Program-made: the position numbers and the translations under genes | Source of the DNA: Sipunculus nudus | Taxonomy: Eukaryota > Annelida > Sipuncula > Golfingiida > Sipunculidae | Direction of reading: 5' to 3' | Length of the DNA: 64,000 nt | Assembly: GCA_026874595.1 (NCBI GenBank) | Contig: CM049315.1 | Span: 16,000,164-16,064,163, forward strand | The notes under the pieces: generated by a model | Databases searched by the model: none | What the model was told of the DNA's origin: nothing | Seen by the model: only the letters and a program-made list of their open reading frames with translations | In this document: piece by piece, positions 60,883 through 64,000 of the stretch | Position numbering within the stretch: the first letter of the stretch is position 1 | Layout: each line of letters begins with the position of its first letter

Positions 60883-62692
60883 AGTCTTGTGTGGTTCTTC
60901 CATGATTTTCGCCTTTATTGCCCTTAATATTTCCTGACTCATCTATATTGGTTCCTATGATTTGCTTTAACCTGAGGAATATAATTTGTATGACGGGCCC
61001 TTTAATATATCTGCAAAAAATTTCCACAATGAGTCCACATCCTTTCCTTCAAGAATATTGTCACATTTAATTTTAGCCAGCTCCTTATTAATTTTATTGT
61101 AATCACCCTCATTTAGATTGTATCGGAGTCTTTATTCCTGTTTGGACTTGACAAGTAGGTGGCAGTTTATTTCAATCTCTAAGCCAACACGATCACCGCT
61201 TCCCAGCGGATTACCTATTGTTATATTTTCTATAGCATACTTACTATTGGTAAATACCAGATCCAAGATTTAAGGTTCTTTTCCTTCTCTTATTCTTGTA
61301 GGCTCATTTATATGTTGCATAAGATATTTTTTCATTGACATATTGAGAAGTGCTGCTCATAAGACTTTTGTTAAGTAACCTTCATAAATTCAGGTTTCTA
61401 TAACACTATTATCTACAGTCATTTAAATGTTCCATTCAGTATTCTACAATGCTTCTCCTGCAGCTAGGTTGAATAAAGTTTGTTTACACTGAATAACCAT
61501 AATATTGTATTTCACATTCCTCTTTTTTACCCATGCAGTGATTTTTTTTGGTAGAGCTTCTGTTATTGCTATAATATCTGGTTCTTTCTCATTTATGATT
61601 GATTCCAATTCTTTTAGCTTGTTCCTGAGGGAATCCGCATTCGTGTTATACATATTAAGTGCGTGTGTCTGCTGTAAACATGAACCAAACAACGAGCTGT
61701 GCACTAAACTATATTCTTCACCTTCCACTATATGTGGTTCAACCTCGGAGCGTTGAGTTTTGCACTTTTGATTTGTCTTGTTTACATTTTTCAGTGAAGG
61801 AATGATTTTTAATCATGTCCTTTCTAACTAAATGAATCTCTGTTCACAACCGTCATTTTCTAAAAGGAATATCTTTATCATCAGATGGTGGTACCTCTGT
61901 GCTATGAGAGTTTAGAACCGGTAACTGGTCATATGTCTGCGCCAGCACTTGCATGGGATTGTATGTTTCCTTCATCAATTGATTCCCCAGGCCTCTATTT
62001 TGTCTTCTTCCAGTGTTACAACTGACATTCCCAGTGTCTCTTTTCACTATTCTGTTGTGTCTTATCACAAGCCCAGTTTCTCCCGCTTTTATTCTTCTGT
62101 CAAGTTCAGACTTTAGTTCTCTATACATGTTTTGTATGGGCTGGAATCCTGTCTGGTCCTATTGTGACTTTGTTGCATTATGTGTGTCCTATCAATCCTT
62201 CTTTCGATCCCCTGATTATCTTATGTTTAATCCTTTTGTCCAACAATGTAACTTTAACTGGTCTGATCTTATCACCTTTTTTCTTTTTTATTCTGATGTC
62301 CTAATCGTTTGTATTCATAATAATTTTTTTTGCCATTTTTTTTAGTTTTCTCAGTGTCCTCACTAATTCTGGTCTTTATATCTGATGAATATGACTCTTC
62401 CAAGCTGAACATAATTAAAGTCAAACTTCTTATCTCAATCTCTCTGGACTCCACTGTTGCTTGTTGCACTGCTAAGTCAATCTGTTCATTTAAATAGTCT
62501 GTTCATTTATCCCCTCTGACAATGTTATCCTCAATTTTATCTAATCTCACTTTCAAGTTTCGAGTTAACAACTTAGTCGTGCGCACAAGTTTGGATGACG
62601 TAATTATCTTTCAATCGCCATGCGTTTTATTCCCCAAAAGGTACTGTGTTGCCCTTCCCTTAAAAGGTGAGAAAGACATGTCCGTCTAGCTG

Positions 62693-62726
62693 CCCCCCCC
62701 CCCCCCCCCGAAACAATAAAGACCTA

Positions 62727-62778
<52 letters not shown>
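62693..62778. repeat. Poly-C and (TC)n microsatellite
   Basis: C(17) at 62693-62709 and an uninterrupted TC run at 62731-62777, 5' of the LINE. Confidence 0.95.
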
Positions 62779-62780
<2 letters not shown>

Positions 62781-64000
62781 CATATATCAATCACACTTCC
62801 TTGTTCTTTGAAATGTTCGTGTCTTAACCCGGGTCAGCTTTCAGATCCATGCATGCATGAAGTCATTATGTCTCACTTTCTTGCTTGGTATAATGCATGC
62901 CTTTTAAAGATTTAAATTAACTTCCTTTTGGACAAAACATTTTCCTATTCACATGTTCTCATTTTGCGTTATATTGATCCACGACAGAAAGAAATTCACA
63001 TGAATGAGGACTTGTCATAAAACCCAAAGAAATAGGTATATATGAATTACCAGGATGTTGGTAAAGGTGTTGAAAACTTTCTATACAGTGCCAGCTAGAG
63101 AGGAGGAATATTTACATTTTCGGTATATACCTTTCGGTATAAACTCTGCGGCATGGTATACAAAATATTTTGCCGAGTGTAATTAGCACTTATTAGATAA
63201 GACCAGGAAATGCATCATAACATAATATACTTTGCATTTACGCAAATGCAAAATTTGCTCCCTGTTTCGGCACTACTGTTTACAGAATCAACTGATATCA
63301 TAGCTGTCGTGAAATCACGGCTGAATTTTTATAATCTGTTAAACCTGTTTTATAACCTGTAAAAGGGCTGGGTATCGCCTACAAATTTCGTATCGCAATA
63401 TATTGCAATACTTGGTAGCGTATCGCGATACGTATTGCGATATTTTCATTTTATTAAATTTATAGGAAATACGTGTGTTTTTTTTTGTATTATATATATA
63501 TATTACTAATATTATTATTAATAATTCTTTATCATACTAAATATAAAGACATAATAAAAGATTATACAGATCAGTCAATTTCAGACACGAAATATGGCAA
63601 CATTATTATAATTTATACGCAGTTGGGTTTTTCTAGACAAAGGTTTACCTTCCATTCTGATTTAGCCTTCGAAATTCGGCACACGTTTGGTGGTGTGCTC
63701 TTCTAGGACAAGTGTTTTATTCTGTGGGATTATGCCCTATTAAGCTGCACATTTATTAATTTAATATTCCCTCATTTGGTGCCCCTATTTCTTTTGTGCT
63801 TTAAGGTCCATCACGCCTGTCACGTTTTTTTACAGGAGGCGCCTTGGGGATTTTCCCGCATTTCGAGCTCACTGTCGTTTTGTGCAATTTCCTGTCACGA
63901 GTCCACTCTTATCCCAATTGATTCCAATGCTTCCCTCAACAGGAAGTACAGCTTTTTAATTAAAAACAAAAAATACTACATGACACCGCTTTCAATTCAA
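62779..64000. other. Intergenic, with a palindrome-rich possible hAT-like terminus
   Basis: From 63364, AGGGCTGGGTATCG is followed by TATCGCAATATATTGCAATA and the perfect 14-bp palindrome CGTATCGCGATACG (63419-63432). This style is common at hAT-like element ends in animals. A partner terminus was not seen before the window ends. No gene was recognised. Confidence 0.4.

Larger units (their letters stand above)
57800..62570 (-). mobile_element. Degenerate CR1/L2-type non-LTR retrotransposon
   Basis: Conceptual fragments on the minus strand come in the right order for a two-ORF LINE. ORF1 at about 62560-61860: a coiled coil (LDKIEDNIV...ATVESREIEIRSL), RPVKVTLLDKR, and ELKSELDRRIKAGETGLVIR with IVKRD. 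Endonuclease start at about 61680-61580 (NADSLRNKLKELE...EPDIIAITE). Linker at about 61120-60990 (GDYNKINKELAKI). RT at about 60750-59500, including VPQGSVLG and YINDIV at 59905-59830, with the catalytic Y/FADD box altered to FIDD. RT C-terminus and 3' coding end: LSDKRLLEGLQRRATKMI (about 59240) and, after a nested insertion, RLRALELPTRAYRRIRTDIL (about 58110-58045) and NRTRGHSAKLMKS. Many frameshifts and stops make it long dead. The antisense 206-codon frame at 59391 is a shadow. Confidence 0.85.

Overview
This is an AT-rich animal genomic window holding one multi-exon host gene and many transposable elements. Seven short exons on the minus strand, joined in perfect phase, encode the N-terminal 216 residues of a TMEM131 homologue, a conserved ER/Golgi membrane protein of the secretory and collagen pathway. 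The gene runs from the start codon at 56233 (exon 1, signal sequence) to exon 7 at 2573, and it continues beyond the left edge. Nearly everything from 2.7 to 56.1 kb is intron. The host is probably a marine invertebrate and most likely a mollusc such as a bivalve. That rests on the repeat style: tandem cores of about 150 bp, ACGG/ACAG tetranucleotide microsatellites, and short palindromic ends recalling bivalve pearl/DTE and Helentron-derived elements. The species is not determinable from sequence alone.

Layout. 1-885: 3' part of a dispersed repeat family called R1 here. 2573-8087: exons 7 to 4. 12.6-22.3 kb (intron 3): tandem ~150-bp repeats interrupted by a young, complete 7.6-kb LTR retrotransposon (13559-21170, minus strand). 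It has 1130-bp LTRs differing at about three sites and a CTGAC target duplication. Its polyprotein carries integrase before reverse transcriptase, the Gmr1-type order, and a SCAN-like capsid. 23.5-24.2 kb: a 49/50-bp dimeric minisatellite. 26.9-27.9 kb: a TIR element resembling hAT. 28.4-30.4 kb: another R1/tandem-repeat locus. 30910-30941: exon 3, a 32-nt microexon. 33.6-35.2 kb: a full R1 copy ending about 10 nt from the exon 2 splice donor. 35225-35280: exon 2. 35.3-56.1 kb: the large intron 1 with more R1 copies, tandem repeats and one of two inverted copies of a ~540-bp MITE. 56104-56233: exon 1.

Upstream of the gene, 57.8-62.6 kb is a decayed minus-strand non-LTR retrotransposon of CR1/L2 type with ORF1, endonuclease and RT remnants. 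It is split by a 5'-truncated plus-strand L1/Tx1-type LINE (about 58.13-59.16 kb). 62.6-64 kb holds a TC microsatellite and a palindrome-rich, possibly hAT-like terminus.

The most notable observations are the INT-before-RT retrotransposon, the duplicated splice acceptor at exon 5, the hairpin-ended repeat beside the exon 2 donor, and the R1 family, whose recognised copies all lie antisense to the host gene. No prokaryotic-type operon, CRISPR array or rRNA gene was seen.
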